Shown here: positions 1-8,966 of the stretch, piece after piece | Position numbering within the stretch: the first letter of the stretch is position 1 | Layout of the letters: each line of letters starts with the position of its first letter | Source: Paludibacteraceae bacterium | GTDB taxonomy: Bacteria > Bacteroidota > Bacteroidia > Bacteroidales > Paludibacteraceae | Direction of reading: 5' to 3' | NCBI GenBank assembly: GCA_017547145.1 | Contig: JAFYQJ010000016.1 | Coordinates: forward strand, 37,373-101,372 | Length of the DNA: 64,000 bases | Notes under the pieces: generated by a model | Told to the model about the DNA's origin: nothing | The model's input: only the letters and a program-made list of their open reading frames with translations | The model's database searches: none | Translations under genes and position numbers: made by a program

Positions 1-452
1 AAAGCATCCTATCTATGAACGACTCTGTTCGTTGCTTTACAACAATGGCAACATGGGTTGGCTTTAAGCAAACGACCATTCCTATTGTACACGAAAAACG
101 ACACGAAGGAACAAGCAGCTATTCTTTGAAAAAACTCTTAAAACTCTCACAAAACATCATATTAACATTTTCAAATAAGCCACTTTCGTTAATGGTGAAG
201 TTTGGTTTTATATTGTCGCTAATGTCTTTTATTGTAGGCATTTTCTATTTTGTTCAATATATGTTGGGGATTACTGATGTTTCAGGATTTACTTCATTGA
301 TTATTTCACTTTGGTTGATAGCAGGTTTGCTCATTATGTTTATGGGTGTTTTAGGACTCTATTTGAGTAAAATTTTTGATAACACAAAAAAAAGACCCCT
401 TTACATTATCGAAGAAAAAATAAATTTTGATAATGCAGAAAATAAATTATAA
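1..452 (+). CDS. Glycosyltransferase family 2, C-terminal part (5' end outside window)
   Basis: This is the tail of a polyprenyl-phosphate-hexose-type GT2 enzyme (DPM1/GtrB/ArnC group), which normally moves a sugar from a nucleotide to undecaprenyl phosphate at the inner membrane. The frame is open from base 3 to the stop, so the gene starts upstream of the window. Visible are the usual end of the catalytic domain (WVGFKQTTIPIVHEKR, then a SSYSLKKLLKLS stretch) and two membrane helices, roughly residues 60-84 and 95-120 counted from the first in-window Met. The following gene overlaps its last 20 bases, so the two are probably co-transcribed. The family is clear, the sugar is not. Confidence 0.85.
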   Translation, partial: SILSMNDSVRCFTTMATWVGFKQTTIPIVHEKRHEGTSSYSLKKLLKLSQNIILTFSNKPLSLMVKFGFILSLMSFIVGIFYFVQYMLGITDVSGFTSLIISLWLIAGLLIMFMGVLGLYLSKIFDNTKKRPLYIIEEKINFDNAENKL

Positions 453-1092
453 AAACATAAATAACTTCTATTCAGAACGTTATAAAGAATATGGTTATTC
501 TCCAAAGTCTTTAGGATGGGATAAGGGAAAACAAAATATACGTTTTGAAATACTGACATCTTTATATGATTTTCAAGGGAAATCGTTGCTCGATATTGGC
601 TGTGGATTTGGCGATTTGGCATTGTTTTTAGACGAAAAACATACAGAGTACAATTATACTGGTATTGATTTGTCAGAAAACTTTATAAAAGAAGCCCCAA
701 AAAAGCACCAATATTCCAACAAAAACTTTGAAATTGTTGATATTTTGGATTTTACCCCTCAACAAAACTACGATTTTGCCATTGCATCAGGTACTTTTAA
801 TCTTGCTTTGCAAGAGATAGACAACTACGAATATTTAAACCTTGTATTTGCAAAAACAATTGCTATTTGTAACGATGGTTTTGCTTTCGATTTTTTATCC
901 GACAAGGTTGATTATCAATTGAAAGAAGCATTTCATTATGCACCTGAAAAAGTTTTGGCATTGGCCTATAAATATTCGCGAAACATTGTTTTAAGAAACG
1001 ATTATATGCCTTTTGAATTTTCTTTATTTTTGTTTAAAGACGATTCGTTTAAAAAAGAAGACACCCTATTTTGTAAATACAAAAATGAATGA
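433..1092 (+). CDS. Class I SAM-dependent methyltransferase
   Basis: A 219-aa protein with the glycine-rich SAM motif LLDIGCGFGDLALFL near residues 55-69 and the acidic end of the next strand (YTGIDLSENF). It is probably a small-molecule or sugar methyltransferase, since it lies between a GT2 gene and an aminotransferase that makes an amino-deoxy sugar. I chose ATG 433; an in-frame TTG two codons earlier is possible but less likely. The start lies inside the preceding gene and the end overlaps the next start by 8 bases, so translation is probably coupled. The substrate cannot be read from the sequence. Confidence 0.75.
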   Translation: MQKINYKNINNFYSERYKEYGYSPKSLGWDKGKQNIRFEILTSLYDFQGKSLLDIGCGFGDLALFLDEKHTEYNYTGIDLSENFIKEAPKKHQYSNKNFEIVDILDFTPQQNYDFAIASGTFNLALQEIDNYEYLNLVFAKTIAICNDGFAFDFLSDKVDYQLKEAFHYAPEKVLALAYKYSRNIVLRNDYMPFEFSLFLFKDDSFKKEDTLFCKYKNE

Positions 1093-2215
1093 AATAACAT
1101 TTAATAAACCATATCTAACAGGGAAAGAAACAGCTTACATTTGCGAAGCTGTAAGGATGATGCAACTTTCAGGAAATGGGGAGTTTACGAAGCGTTGTCA
1201 GAGTTTTTTTGAAAAGAAATATGGTTTTAAGAAATGTTTGCTTACAACATCGTGTACCGATGCATTGGAGATGGCTGCTATGCTTTGCAATTTACAAAAG
1301 GGTGACGAAGTAATTGTGCCAAGTTATACGTTTGTGTCTTCGGCATTGGCTTTTGTTCGCGAAGGTGCTAAAATTGTTTTTGCCGATTCGATGAGTGAAA
1401 ATCCTAACATTGACGCCAACCAAATTGAAGCGTTGATAACACCTCGTACAAAGGTAATTGTTCCTGTTCATTATGCTGGTGTTGCTTGCGATATGGATGC
1501 AATTATGAACATTGCCGAAAAGCATAACCTTATCGTTGTGGAAGATGCAGCGCAGGCCATTGATTCTTATTACAAAGGTCGCCTGCTTGGAACAATAGGG
1601 CATCTATCAACATTCTCTTTTCACGAAACAAAAAATATCATTTCTGGCGAGGGAGGAATGCTTTGCATTAACGATGAACGTTTCACTGCTAGAGCAGAAA
1701 TTATTTGGGAAAAAGGCACAAATCGTGCGAAATTTTTCCGTGGAGAAATTGATAAATACAATTGGGTAGATACAGGAAGTTCTTTTCTTCCTTCTGAGAT
1801 TATTGCCGCATTTCTTTGGGCGCAAATCGAAAGCATGGAGAAAATACAACAAAAGCGTAAATCTTTGTGGGAAAAATATTACGAACTATTATCTCCGTTA
1901 GCCGAAAAACAAAAAATAAAACTTCCGCAAATACCTGATTATGCCACAAATAACGGACATTTGTTTTACTTGGTTTGTAACTCTCTTCAAGAGCGAACAA
2001 TGTTAATTAATGAACTGAAAAAGCACGATATTTTAGCAGTTTTTCATTACCAAAGTCTACACAAAAGTGACTACTATTCAGCTTCCCATGATGGGCGAAT
2101 ATTACTTAATAGTGATAGGTATACTGATTGTCTTGTTCGGCTTCCTATGTACTACGAGTTGCAAAACTCTGATATAGAAAGGATTTGCAATGTAATTGCA
2201 GAACTATATCGTTAA
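1085..2215 (+). CDS. rffA: dTDP-4-amino-4,6-dideoxygalactose transaminase (RffA/WecE type)
   Basis: A PLP-dependent sugar aminotransferase of the DegT/DnrJ/EryC1/StrS family. It should convert dTDP-4-keto-6-deoxyglucose to dTDP-4-amino-4,6-dideoxy-D-galactose (Fuc4N). With the start at ATG 1085 the protein is 376 aa, the same length as E. coli WecE. Conserved blocks include SFTFVSSA-like YTFVSSALAF, VPVHYAGVACDMD, VVEDAAQA and SFHETKN, with the PLP lysine at about residue 183. An in-frame codon at 1013 would add 24 residues inside the upstream gene and is not supported by family length. The dTDP-sugar suppliers RmlA and RmlB are not in the window. Confidence 0.88.
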   Translation: MNEITFNKPYLTGKETAYICEAVRMMQLSGNGEFTKRCQSFFEKKYGFKKCLLTTSCTDALEMAAMLCNLQKGDEVIVPSYTFVSSALAFVREGAKIVFADSMSENPNIDANQIEALITPRTKVIVPVHYAGVACDMDAIMNIAEKHNLIVVEDAAQAIDSYYKGRLLGTIGHLSTFSFHETKNIISGEGGMLCINDERFTARAEIIWEKGTNRAKFFRGEIDKYNWVDTGSSFLPSEIIAAFLWAQIESMEKIQQKRKSLWEKYYELLSPLAEKQKIKLPQIPDYATNNGHLFYLVCNSLQERTMLINELKKHDILAVFHYQSLHKSDYYSASHDGRILLNSDRYTDCLVRLPMYYELQNSDIERICNVIAELYR

Positions 2216-2222
2216 TATTTCT

Positions 2223-2254
2223 TTTGTTTTTCTGTAAAAAAAATCGTAAAATTG
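2223..2254 (+). promoter_or_regulatory. Candidate Bacteroidota promoter before the ABC ATPase
   Basis: TTTG at 2223-2226 is followed after 20 bases by TAAAATTG at 2247-2254, one mismatch from the TAnnTTTG -7 box. A start near 2261 would leave a leader of about 20 bases before the GTG start. Found by eye only. Confidence 0.35.
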
Positions 2255-2282
2255 CAGTTAATTTGTTAAAAAAGAGACTGCA

Positions 2283-3584
2283 GTGAGTATAGCTATTGAA
2301 TTTAACAACATATCGAAGCAATATCGTTTAGGACTTGTTAGTACAAAAACATTGAGCCATGACTTGAATCGTTGGTGGCAGATGAATGTTCTACGCAAGG
2401 AAGATCCATATCTAAAGATTGGAGAAACCAACGATCGCTCATCAAAAGGTAATAGCGATTATGTCTGGGCTTTAAAAAATATCGATTTCAAGGTAGAGCA
2501 AGGCGATGTTGTGGGCATAATTGGCAAGAATGGTGCAGGGAAAAGTACTCTTTTAAAACTTTTAAGTAAAGTTACTGCCCCCACAACGGGAACTATTAGA
2601 GCTCGTGGACGTATTGCTTCACTCTTGGAGGTGGGTACAGGTTTCCACTCTGAAATGACGGGTAGAGAAAATATCTTTATGAACGGAGCCATTCTTGGCA
2701 TGACCAAACGTGAGATTTCTTCTAAACTTGATGAAATTGTTGATTTTTCCGGGTGTGAACGCTATTTAGATACACCCGTAAAGCGTTATTCGTCGGGTAT
2801 GACCGTTCGTCTTGGTTTTGCCATTGCAGCTCATCTTGATCCTGAAATTCTAGTGGTTGACGAGGTATTGGCCGTCGGCGATGCTGAGTTCCAAAAGAAA
2901 GCTATCGGCAAGATGCAAGATGTATCCCGTGGCGAAGGACGTACCGTCTTGTTTGTGAGTCATAATATGACTAGTGTGAAGAATCTGTGCAATAACGGAG
3001 TGTTGTTAGAGAATGGAGGCTTGAAATATATAGGTCGCATAGAAGATACTATAAATTGTTATTTGAATGAAGTCGTTGCTACGAGTCGTCAAACAACATG
3101 GATGCCTAATGATGCCCCTTGTCAAGATGGTATACGTTTGCTATCTGCTCGGATTACAAATACAGAAGAGACTCTTTATGCTGGTGATGCAATACACCTT
3201 GAGTTTGATATTGAGTGTGAACAATCTTATTTGGCCGAATATAATATCACCTTTTTGGTTCGTGATGAAATGAGTAATTTCTTATTTGAGGGTAGTACAG
3301 CAAGATCTAATCGTTGTGAGCCTAAAACAGGTAAGGGAATATATCATGCTACTGCTACTATTCCTGCCAATCTTATGAATGAAGGAGTATATGAAATTTG
3401 GCGGATATTTTTTGTAAAAGATAGGGTAACACTTATGGCTTGCTTTGAACATACTCTCTCTTTTGAACTTAAACGTAAGCAGGTAGGAATGTTTGGCTAT
3501 CAAGGGGAAAAAATGGGATTGATTCGTCCACAAATAGATTGGGAAATGACTTACAACGACAAAATTATTGTAAAAGATCTATAA
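2283..3584 (+). CDS. Polysaccharide export ABC transporter, ATP-binding protein (Wzt-like with C-terminal glycan-binding domain)
   Basis: The ATPase half of an ABC-2-type exporter for O-antigen or capsule glycans attached to undecaprenyl diphosphate. Residues 1-260 carry the nucleotide-binding domain: Walker A GKNGAGKST at about 81-89, signature YSSGMTVRLGFA, and Walker B ILVVDEVLAVGD. Residues 280-430 look like the beta-rich Wzt C-terminal domain, which in other systems recognises the finished or capped chain. The start is GTG (GTG AGT ATA GCT). The membrane partner Wzm is not in the window and may lie further left. Its presence suggests ABC-dependent export for at least one glycan. Confidence 0.88.
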   Translation: MSIAIEFNNISKQYRLGLVSTKTLSHDLNRWWQMNVLRKEDPYLKIGETNDRSSKGNSDYVWALKNIDFKVEQGDVVGIIGKNGAGKSTLLKLLSKVTAPTTGTIRARGRIASLLEVGTGFHSEMTGRENIFMNGAILGMTKREISSKLDEIVDFSGCERYLDTPVKRYSSGMTVRLGFAIAAHLDPEILVVDEVLAVGDAEFQKKAIGKMQDVSRGEGRTVLFVSHNMTSVKNLCNNGVLLENGGLKYIGRIEDTINCYLNEVVATSRQTTWMPNDAPCQDGIRLLSARITNTEETLYAGDAIHLEFDIECEQSYLAEYNITFLVRDEMSNFLFEGSTARSNRCEPKTGKGIYHATATIPANLMNEGVYEIWRIFFVKDRVTLMACFEHTLSFELKRKQVGMFGYQGEKMGLIRPQIDWEMTYNDKIIVKDL

Positions 3585-3596
3585 ATCAGTGAATAT

Positions 3597-4697
3597 ATGA
3601 ATAAACCGATTTATGTAACTAAATCTTCAATGCCAAGCTTTGAAGAGTATTGTGAGAAGATTAAAGTGCTTTGGGAGAATCGCTGGTTGTCTAATAGAGG
3701 TTGCCTCCACAAGGAGTTTGAAACTCTTCTCCAAGAGCGAACAGGCTGCCCTTATGTATTCTTATATGCTAATGGACATGTGGCGCTTGAGGTTGGTATA
3801 GATGCCCTGAGATTACCGAAGGGTGGGGAGGTGATTACTACTCCTTACACACACTGCTCTACTACACACTCTATTGTGCGCAATGGTCTAGTGCCTGTGT
3901 TTTGTGATATCAACACAGATGATTATACTATCGATGTCAATCAAATCGAGAAGTATATTACCCCTAAAACGGTTGCAATTATGGCTACCCATGTCTATGG
4001 AGTCTTGTGTGATGTGGATGCGATTGACCAAATAGCAAAGAAACATAATTTGAAAGTGATCTACGATGCAGCTCATGCCTTTGGAGTAAAGAAGAATGGT
4101 GTGGATATCTCTGCATATGGCGATATGGTTATGTTCAGTTGTCATGCTACGAAGGTATTCCATACGATTGAAGGTGGTATTACTGTCTTCAAGGATAAAG
4201 AACCATATGACATGATCAATAATCTGGTTAATTTTGGTTTTGATGGTCCTGAAGACGTTAAGTGGATCTCTACTAATGCTCGCATGAATGAGTATGAAGC
4301 AGCTATGGGTATTTGCAATCTCAAGCATTTTGACGAGGAAATTGCCAAACGCAAATTGGCATACGACAAGTATGTGGAGATGCTGTCTAATGTGCCAGGA
4401 ATCAAGCTGATTGCTCCTCAAGAAGGAGTGACTCTCAACTATGCATATATGCCAGTTTTCTTTGATGGATATAAGTACACTCGTCAAGAGGTACAAGATC
4501 GTTTGCAAGAGCATAATGTATGGGCACGCAAGTATTTCTACCCAATTATCCCTGATTTAGCATGCTACCAAGACCAATACGGTGATCTAGAGTTCCCCGT
4601 TAGTAAGCATGCAGCAGAAACGGTATTGGCTCTTCCAATGTACGCTGACTTGTCCGTAGAGGATGTTGAGAAGATTTGCAAAATAATACTAGGATAA
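3597..4697 (+). CDS. DegT/DnrJ/EryC1/StrS sugar aminotransferase (VioA-like)
   Basis: A PLP enzyme that would aminate a nucleotide keto-sugar. The N-terminus (IYVTKSSMPSFEEY, then WLSNRG) and overall layout resemble VioA, which makes dTDP-4-amino-4,6-dideoxy-D-glucose (viosamine, Qui4N). The PLP lysine is about residue 186 in SCHATKVFHT, and the cofactor-contacting aspartate is in VIYDAAHAFG. A hexapeptide acyltransferase starts 2 bases after the stop, consistent with an N-acylated amino sugar as product. The exact keto-sugar substrate is inferred and could be another 3- or 4-keto-6-deoxyhexose. Confidence 0.78.
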   Translation: MNKPIYVTKSSMPSFEEYCEKIKVLWENRWLSNRGCLHKEFETLLQERTGCPYVFLYANGHVALEVGIDALRLPKGGEVITTPYTHCSTTHSIVRNGLVPVFCDINTDDYTIDVNQIEKYITPKTVAIMATHVYGVLCDVDAIDQIAKKHNLKVIYDAAHAFGVKKNGVDISAYGDMVMFSCHATKVFHTIEGGITVFKDKEPYDMINNLVNFGFDGPEDVKWISTNARMNEYEAAMGICNLKHFDEEIAKRKLAYDKYVEMLSNVPGIKLIAPQEGVTLNYAYMPVFFDGYKYTRQEVQDRLQEHNVWARKYFYPIIPDLACYQDQYGDLEFPVSKHAAETVLALPMYADLSVEDVEKICKIILG

Positions 4698-4699
4698 CT

Positions 4700-5257
4700 A
4701 TGGCATTAACCTCTTATTACACTGAAGAAGAACTACAATCGCTAGGACTGAAGTCGGTTGGCAAAGATGTTCGCCTTAGTCGCAAGGCAAGTTTGTATGG
4801 GGTAGGTAATATCTCCATAGGTGATCATGTTCGCATTGATGATTTCTGCATATTGAGTGGACATATCACTATTGGTAACTATGTACATGTTAATCCCTAT
4901 ACAGGTATCTATGCCGGAGAGGCTGGAGTGACATTGGATGACTTTGCTAACCTCTCTAGCCGTATTACGATTTATGCCGTTAGCGATGATTATTCGGGTG
5001 AATATATGACTAGTCCACTACTTCCTAGCGAGGTTACGAATATCAAGACAGCGCCCGTATATGTTGGTAAACATGTGATAATAGGTACCTCTTCTTGTAT
5101 CTTGCCAGGTGTTTCTATTGGAGAAGGTTGTGCAGTAGGAGCGATGTCGCTAGTTAAATCAAGTTTAGAGGAATGGGGGATATATGCAGGGATCCCATGT
5201 CGTAGAATCAAAAATCGAAGTAAGAATCTGCTTCAGTATGTAAAGGATGAATTCTAA
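4700..5257 (+). CDS. Hexapeptide-repeat acyltransferase, probably sugar N-acetyltransferase
   Basis: A 185-aa left-handed beta-helix protein. Hexad repeats such as ISIGDHVRI, ITIGNYVHV and VYVGKHVIIG run from about residue 30 to 160. The end of the fold is typical of the WbbJ/xenobiotic acyltransferase group (GCAVGAMSLVKSS, GIYAGIPCRRIKN). It follows the VioA-like aminotransferase by 2 bases, so the likely job is acylating the new amino group on the nucleotide sugar. ATG 4700 is preferred to an in-frame codon at 4676 that lies inside the upstream gene. O-acetylation of a sugar cannot be excluded. Confidence 0.72.
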   Translation: MALTSYYTEEELQSLGLKSVGKDVRLSRKASLYGVGNISIGDHVRIDDFCILSGHITIGNYVHVNPYTGIYAGEAGVTLDDFANLSSRITIYAVSDDYSGEYMTSPLLPSEVTNIKTAPVYVGKHVIIGTSSCILPGVSIGEGCAVGAMSLVKSSLEEWGIYAGIPCRRIKNRSKNLLQYVKDEF

Positions 5258-6227
5258 GCTCTTAGTAAGCATTGTTTGCTTGACATATAACGAAGAACAA
5301 TTTGTCAGGGATACCTTTGATAATTTCTTAGCTCAAAAGACTACTTTTCCTTTTGAGGTCTTGGTGTATGATGATGCTTCGCAAGATAGTACTCCAGATA
5401 TTATCATGGAATATGCAACTAAGTATCCAAATATTTTTCGTGTTACATTATACAAAGAGAACAACTTCAAAAAAGGTTTAGGGTTCTACGGACTGAGAGT
5501 TGGATTCAATGAGGCACAGGGAAAATATATTGCCTACTGCGAGGGGGATGATTACTGGTGTGATGATCATAAGCTACAAAAACAAGTAGATTTCTTAGAG
5601 TCACATCCAGAATACAATGTTTGTGCTCATGAGACACGGATCCGCAATGATTATGATTCTAAAGAAGATGGCATATTATTTTCACATACCAAGGTTAATA
5701 TCTTTTTAGATAGAACTAAACGCCAGCATTACACATTCGAAGATACACTTACTGGTAATATCTTCCATATTTCATCCATGATGTTTCGCAATCGTCCAAT
5801 TAAATGGCCAGAGTGGATTTGCAAAGTAACAGCGTTGGATATGGTTTTGTTTATGATATTAGCTGAGAATGGAGATATCTATCGACTAGATGATGTGATG
5901 AGTGTGTATCGACATAATGTAAAAAGTATTACTAGTACTCAACAACAATTTGGAAATCAAGTGGCTTTTAACAATAAATCTATTGAACTGGTTTCTCAAA
6001 TGGATGAATACTGGACGCATAAATATCATAAGCAAATCTCATATGTAGTAGCTAGATATTATATGAGCAATATGTTCTGCTATTTGAGTAAGAGCTATCG
6101 AAATTATGCAATGGCAAGAGAAATGGCAAAGAAAGCATTCTTATTGAATAAGTATGTATTTGTCAAATATTTTGTGATAGAATCAATCGCTAAATTTAAA
6201 AAACATCTAAATAGAGGTGTAAAATAG
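5247..6227 (+). CDS. Glycosyltransferase family 2
   Basis: A 326-aa cytoplasmic GT-A enzyme that would add one sugar to the lipid-linked repeat. It opens with [21 protein letters not shown] and has the nucleotide-binding acidic site [15 protein letters not shown] near residue 40. The DXD-type motif CEGDDYW is near residue 93. No membrane helix is seen. The start overlaps the previous gene by 11 bases and the next gene begins 1 base after the stop, so it belongs to a tight operon. Donor and linkage cannot be read from the sequence. Confidence 0.85.
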   Translation: MNSKLLVSIVCLTYNEEQFVRDTFDNFLAQKTTFPFEVLVYDDASQDSTPDIIMEYATKYPNIFRVTLYKENNFKKGLGFYGLRVGFNEAQGKYIAYCEGDDYWCDDHKLQKQVDFLESHPEYNVCAHETRIRNDYDSKEDGILFSHTKVNIFLDRTKRQHYTFEDTLTGNIFHISSMMFRNRPIKWPEWICKVTALDMVLFMILAENGDIYRLDDVMSVYRHNVKSITSTQQQFGNQVAFNNKSIELVSQMDEYWTHKYHKQISYVVARYYMSNMFCYLSKSYRNYAMAREMAKKAFLLNKYVFVKYFVIESIAKFKKHLNRGVK

Positions 6228-6228
6228 A

Positions 6229-6891
6229 ATGAGTATCTTAAGAAAAATACAAAAGATTTTGTGGTGCTTGAAGCATCTAGATTGGTTCCAAACATGGAAA
6301 CTACATCGTTTAGTTAAACATCCTAAGAGCGCTAGATTACATGTATATAATAGATCTAATGTGCATATAGATAAAGCAGCATCTTTGGTATTAGGGGAAA
6401 ATTCATCTTTAAGTATAAACGTTCTGAATTTAAAACGAGATATTCTCTTACCAACGACATTATATCTCTCAGGTGACGCAAAGATGATATGCAATGGGCA
6501 TTTTACTATGTACGAAGGTGCTTGTATTGTAGTACTAGATGGTGGAAAACTAGAAATAGGAAACAATTCATATATGAATGCTAGTACCATACAATGTGCA
6601 TCTCATATTTCGATTGGTGATGATTGTGCGATTGCGGGCGATATTTTGATTCAAGATACTGATTTTCACCCCGTATTAGATGATAATGGTCAGCCAAAAC
6701 CTATTTCCAAGCCTATTCATATTGGTAATAAGGTTTGGATATGTGCAAAAGCCACTATCCTGAAGGGTGTAACCATCGGTGATGGAGCGATTGTCGCTAC
6801 GGGTGCTGTGGTAACAAAGGATGTGCCTGCTTATTCGTTGGTAGCTGGAAATCCCGCACGTGTAATTAAGGAAAATGTAGTTTGGAAATGA
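6229..6891 (+). CDS. Hexapeptide-repeat acyltransferase (maltose/galactoside O-acetyltransferase-like)
   Basis: A 220-aa protein with an N-terminal helical segment of about 60 residues followed by a left-handed beta helix ([27 protein letters not shown]). The end is the classic [20 protein letters not shown] / GNPARVIKE. The internal loop [10 protein letters not shown] matches the loop after the catalytic-His region in the group that includes colanic-acid acetyltransferase WcaF and similar O-acetyltransferases. It probably O-acetylates a sugar in the glycan. The acceptor is unknown. Confidence 0.75.
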   Translation: MSILRKIQKILWCLKHLDWFQTWKLHRLVKHPKSARLHVYNRSNVHIDKAASLVLGENSSLSINVLNLKRDILLPTTLYLSGDAKMICNGHFTMYEGACIVVLDGGKLEIGNNSYMNASTIQCASHISIGDDCAIAGDILIQDTDFHPVLDDNGQPKPISKPIHIGNKVWICAKATILKGVTIGDGAIVATGAVVTKDVPAYSLVAGNPARVIKENVVWK

Positions 6892-6900
6892 TATGATTTT

Positions 6901-7872
6901 ATGGCAACAAAATTAAGAGAAGCTAAAATATTGCGTCCGTTATTCGCAGTGCGCGACTTTATTTGGGAGAAAACTGGACTGTTTAGTCTAAAAAAGAAGA
7001 TTAAGCAAAAATTGTTTTATAAGCGATTAATGCGTGAGGATGCTCAGAAGAAAGCCGACATAGCAAAATTAATAATGCAATTACCAGAGAATCTAATTGG
7101 TAAAGATTTTAATACGGATGATTTTGTTTTTTCTCTTACTAGTTATGGAAAGCGCGTAGAGGATGCTCTACCATATGCGTTATACTCAATAATAACTCAG
7201 AGTATTACTCCAAAGAAAATTGTTGTCTATCTAGATTGGGATAATTGGTCAGATGAAAAACTCCCATCATTATTGCAGCATTTAGAGCGAGTCGGTGTAG
7301 ATTTTCGTTATTGCAAAGATTTAAGATCATACAAGAAACTGATTCCTGCACTAAAAGATTTTCCTAATAATCCGATTATTACTCTTGATGACGACTTTTA
7401 TTATAATCCTAATTACCATAATTGGATGAGAGAGGCATATGATGCATCAGATAAACATACTGTTCTAGGACAATGGGGCTGTATACCACAAAGACAAAGT
7501 GGTCGTTTTCTTCCTTATTCACAATGGAAAGACTGCAAGTATGGTGATGAGACATCTGAGATCTCATTTTTTGGCTGCTGCTGCTGCTATCCGCCTAATA
7601 TTTTTGATGATGAGATTTCCAAGGAAGAAATATTTATGAAACTTTGTCCTACTGCAGACGATATATGGTTTTGGGCAATGGAGGAACGTTTAGGTATAAA
7701 ACGTGCATACATTCAACCATGGGGCTATGGATATAATACGCCAGTAAATCGTATTGAAGAATATGATTGGAATCAACGAGGAACCTTGATGTATCAAAAT
7801 GTAGTGCAAGGGAAAAATGATATGCAATTAAAATCTGTTGTTGATTACTATAAGTTGGATTTGATATCTTGA
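6901..7872 (+). CDS. Putative GT-A glycosyltransferase with a Cys4 run
   Basis: A 323-aa protein. After a basic N-terminal region it shows FVFSLTSYGKRVEDALPYAL near residue 75 and the metal-site-like ITLDDDFYY near 160, as in capsular GT-A enzymes of the GT2 superfamily. It also has WFWAMEERLG and WGYGYNT blocks. An unusual feature is four consecutive cysteines (FFGCCCCYPP, about residues 225-228), encoded by a short TGC run at 7575-7587. It lies between two acyltransferase genes in the same operon. The glycosyltransferase role is inferred from fold-level motifs and context. Confidence 0.62.
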   Translation: MATKLREAKILRPLFAVRDFIWEKTGLFSLKKKIKQKLFYKRLMREDAQKKADIAKLIMQLPENLIGKDFNTDDFVFSLTSYGKRVEDALPYALYSIITQSITPKKIVVYLDWDNWSDEKLPSLLQHLERVGVDFRYCKDLRSYKKLIPALKDFPNNPIITLDDDFYYNPNYHNWMREAYDASDKHTVLGQWGCIPQRQSGRFLPYSQWKDCKYGDETSEISFFGCCCCYPPNIFDDEISKEEIFMKLCPTADDIWFWAMEERLGIKRAYIQPWGYGYNTPVNRIEEYDWNQRGTLMYQNVVQGKNDMQLKSVVDYYKLDLIS

Positions 7873-7878
7873 TTTGGG

Positions 7879-8961
7879 ATGAACGTCAATATTAAAAATA
7901 GAAATTCAAGTGTAGAATTATTGAGGATAATTTGTATGCTTTTTGTGGTGTTGTTGCACTTCAATAATCATGGTGTGAATATAGATTTGATCAATTTCAC
8001 TGGAGCATTAACATTACAAAACGGCATAGGCCATTTAATCGAGTCATTTGCGATTATTGCAGTTAATTGTTTTGTGCTTATTTCTGGTTATTTTGGCTTG
8101 TCTTTCAAGGTAAAATCTATTTTAAAATTATATTTACAATGTTTTTTTATTGGTATTTTTGGATATATTTTATATCTATTATTTACCCCCAATGAATTAG
8201 AATTATCAAAACTTCTAGCTCGTGTTTTTGCTTTTACAAGAAATAGATATTGGTTCTTATATGCGTATTTGTTTTTATATTTTATTTCTCCACTACTAAA
8301 TTATGCAATAGAAAAGATGAGTAGAAATGAATATAAAAAAATGTTGGCCTTATTATCTATTTTTATTTTTTATTTTAGTTATATTAGGAGTGTTGGTGAT
8401 AATACAATAGGAATGTCATACGTTCAATTCATTTTTGTATATTTAATAGGACGTTATATAGGTATATATATCAAACAAGATGTCATAAAAAAATATCAAT
8501 TTAGATGGTTACTTGGATATTTTATCACAAGTGTTTTTGTGTTTGTTTTAGCTATATTAGAGCAAAAATTTCATCTGCAAGTGGTATTTCTGCGTCCTTA
8601 TCCATATAATAGTATACTAGTCGTTTTAGGGGCTATTTTCTTATTGCTGTTCATGCTATCGTTAGATTTTAGAAGTAAAATGATAAATTGGGTGGCAACA
8701 TCTTGTTTTGCAGTTTATTTATTGCAAGAAAATCCATATTTTGGCTTTAATGTTCTATATCCGCATTTAGGTAGATATTTTAGTGGAATAGAAGGTGTAG
8801 TGACAAAGTATGTCATGTTATTTTTGATTAGTGTTTGTTTCTTTGTATTAGGGGTATTAGTTGACAAGTTTTTTGCGTTGTTTACTGCTCTTCTTTTAAA
8901 ATTCTATGATAAAAAAATTGTTCCTACAATTAAACAAAAGTTCAGATTAGATAAAGTGTAA
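7879..8961 (+). CDS. Acyltransferase family 3 membrane protein (OafA/WecH-like)
   Basis: A 360-aa polytopic inner-membrane protein with about ten hydrophobic helices. The N-terminus SSVELLRIICMLFVVLLHFNN fits acyltransferase 3 proteins: an arginine early in helix 1 and a histidine at the end of that helix. These enzymes usually move acetyl or succinyl groups to sugars of O-antigen or capsule across the membrane. Base composition is very AT-rich compared with the GT4 gene two genes downstream. The acceptor sugar is unknown. Confidence 0.8.
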   Translation: MNVNIKNRNSSVELLRIICMLFVVLLHFNNHGVNIDLINFTGALTLQNGIGHLIESFAIIAVNCFVLISGYFGLSFKVKSILKLYLQCFFIGIFGYILYLLFTPNELELSKLLARVFAFTRNRYWFLYAYLFLYFISPLLNYAIEKMSRNEYKKMLALLSIFIFYFSYIRSVGDNTIGMSYVQFIFVYLIGRYIGIYIKQDVIKKYQFRWLLGYFITSVFVFVLAILEQKFHLQVVFLRPYPYNSILVVLGAIFLLLFMLSLDFRSKMINWVATSCFAVYLLQENPYFGFNVLYPHLGRYFSGIEGVVTKYVMLFLISVCFFVLGVLVDKFFALFTALLLKFYDKKIVPTIKQKFRLDKV

Positions 8962-8966
8962 TAATT

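Noticed and set aside
1013..1084. 24-residue N-terminal extension of the RffA-like protein
   Set aside because: It would lie inside the methyltransferase gene, and the product from 1085 has exactly the usual family length.
3888..4514. Open frame of 208 codons antisense to the VioA-like gene
   Set aside because: Antisense shadow; the + strand gene has full aminotransferase motifs including the PLP lysine.
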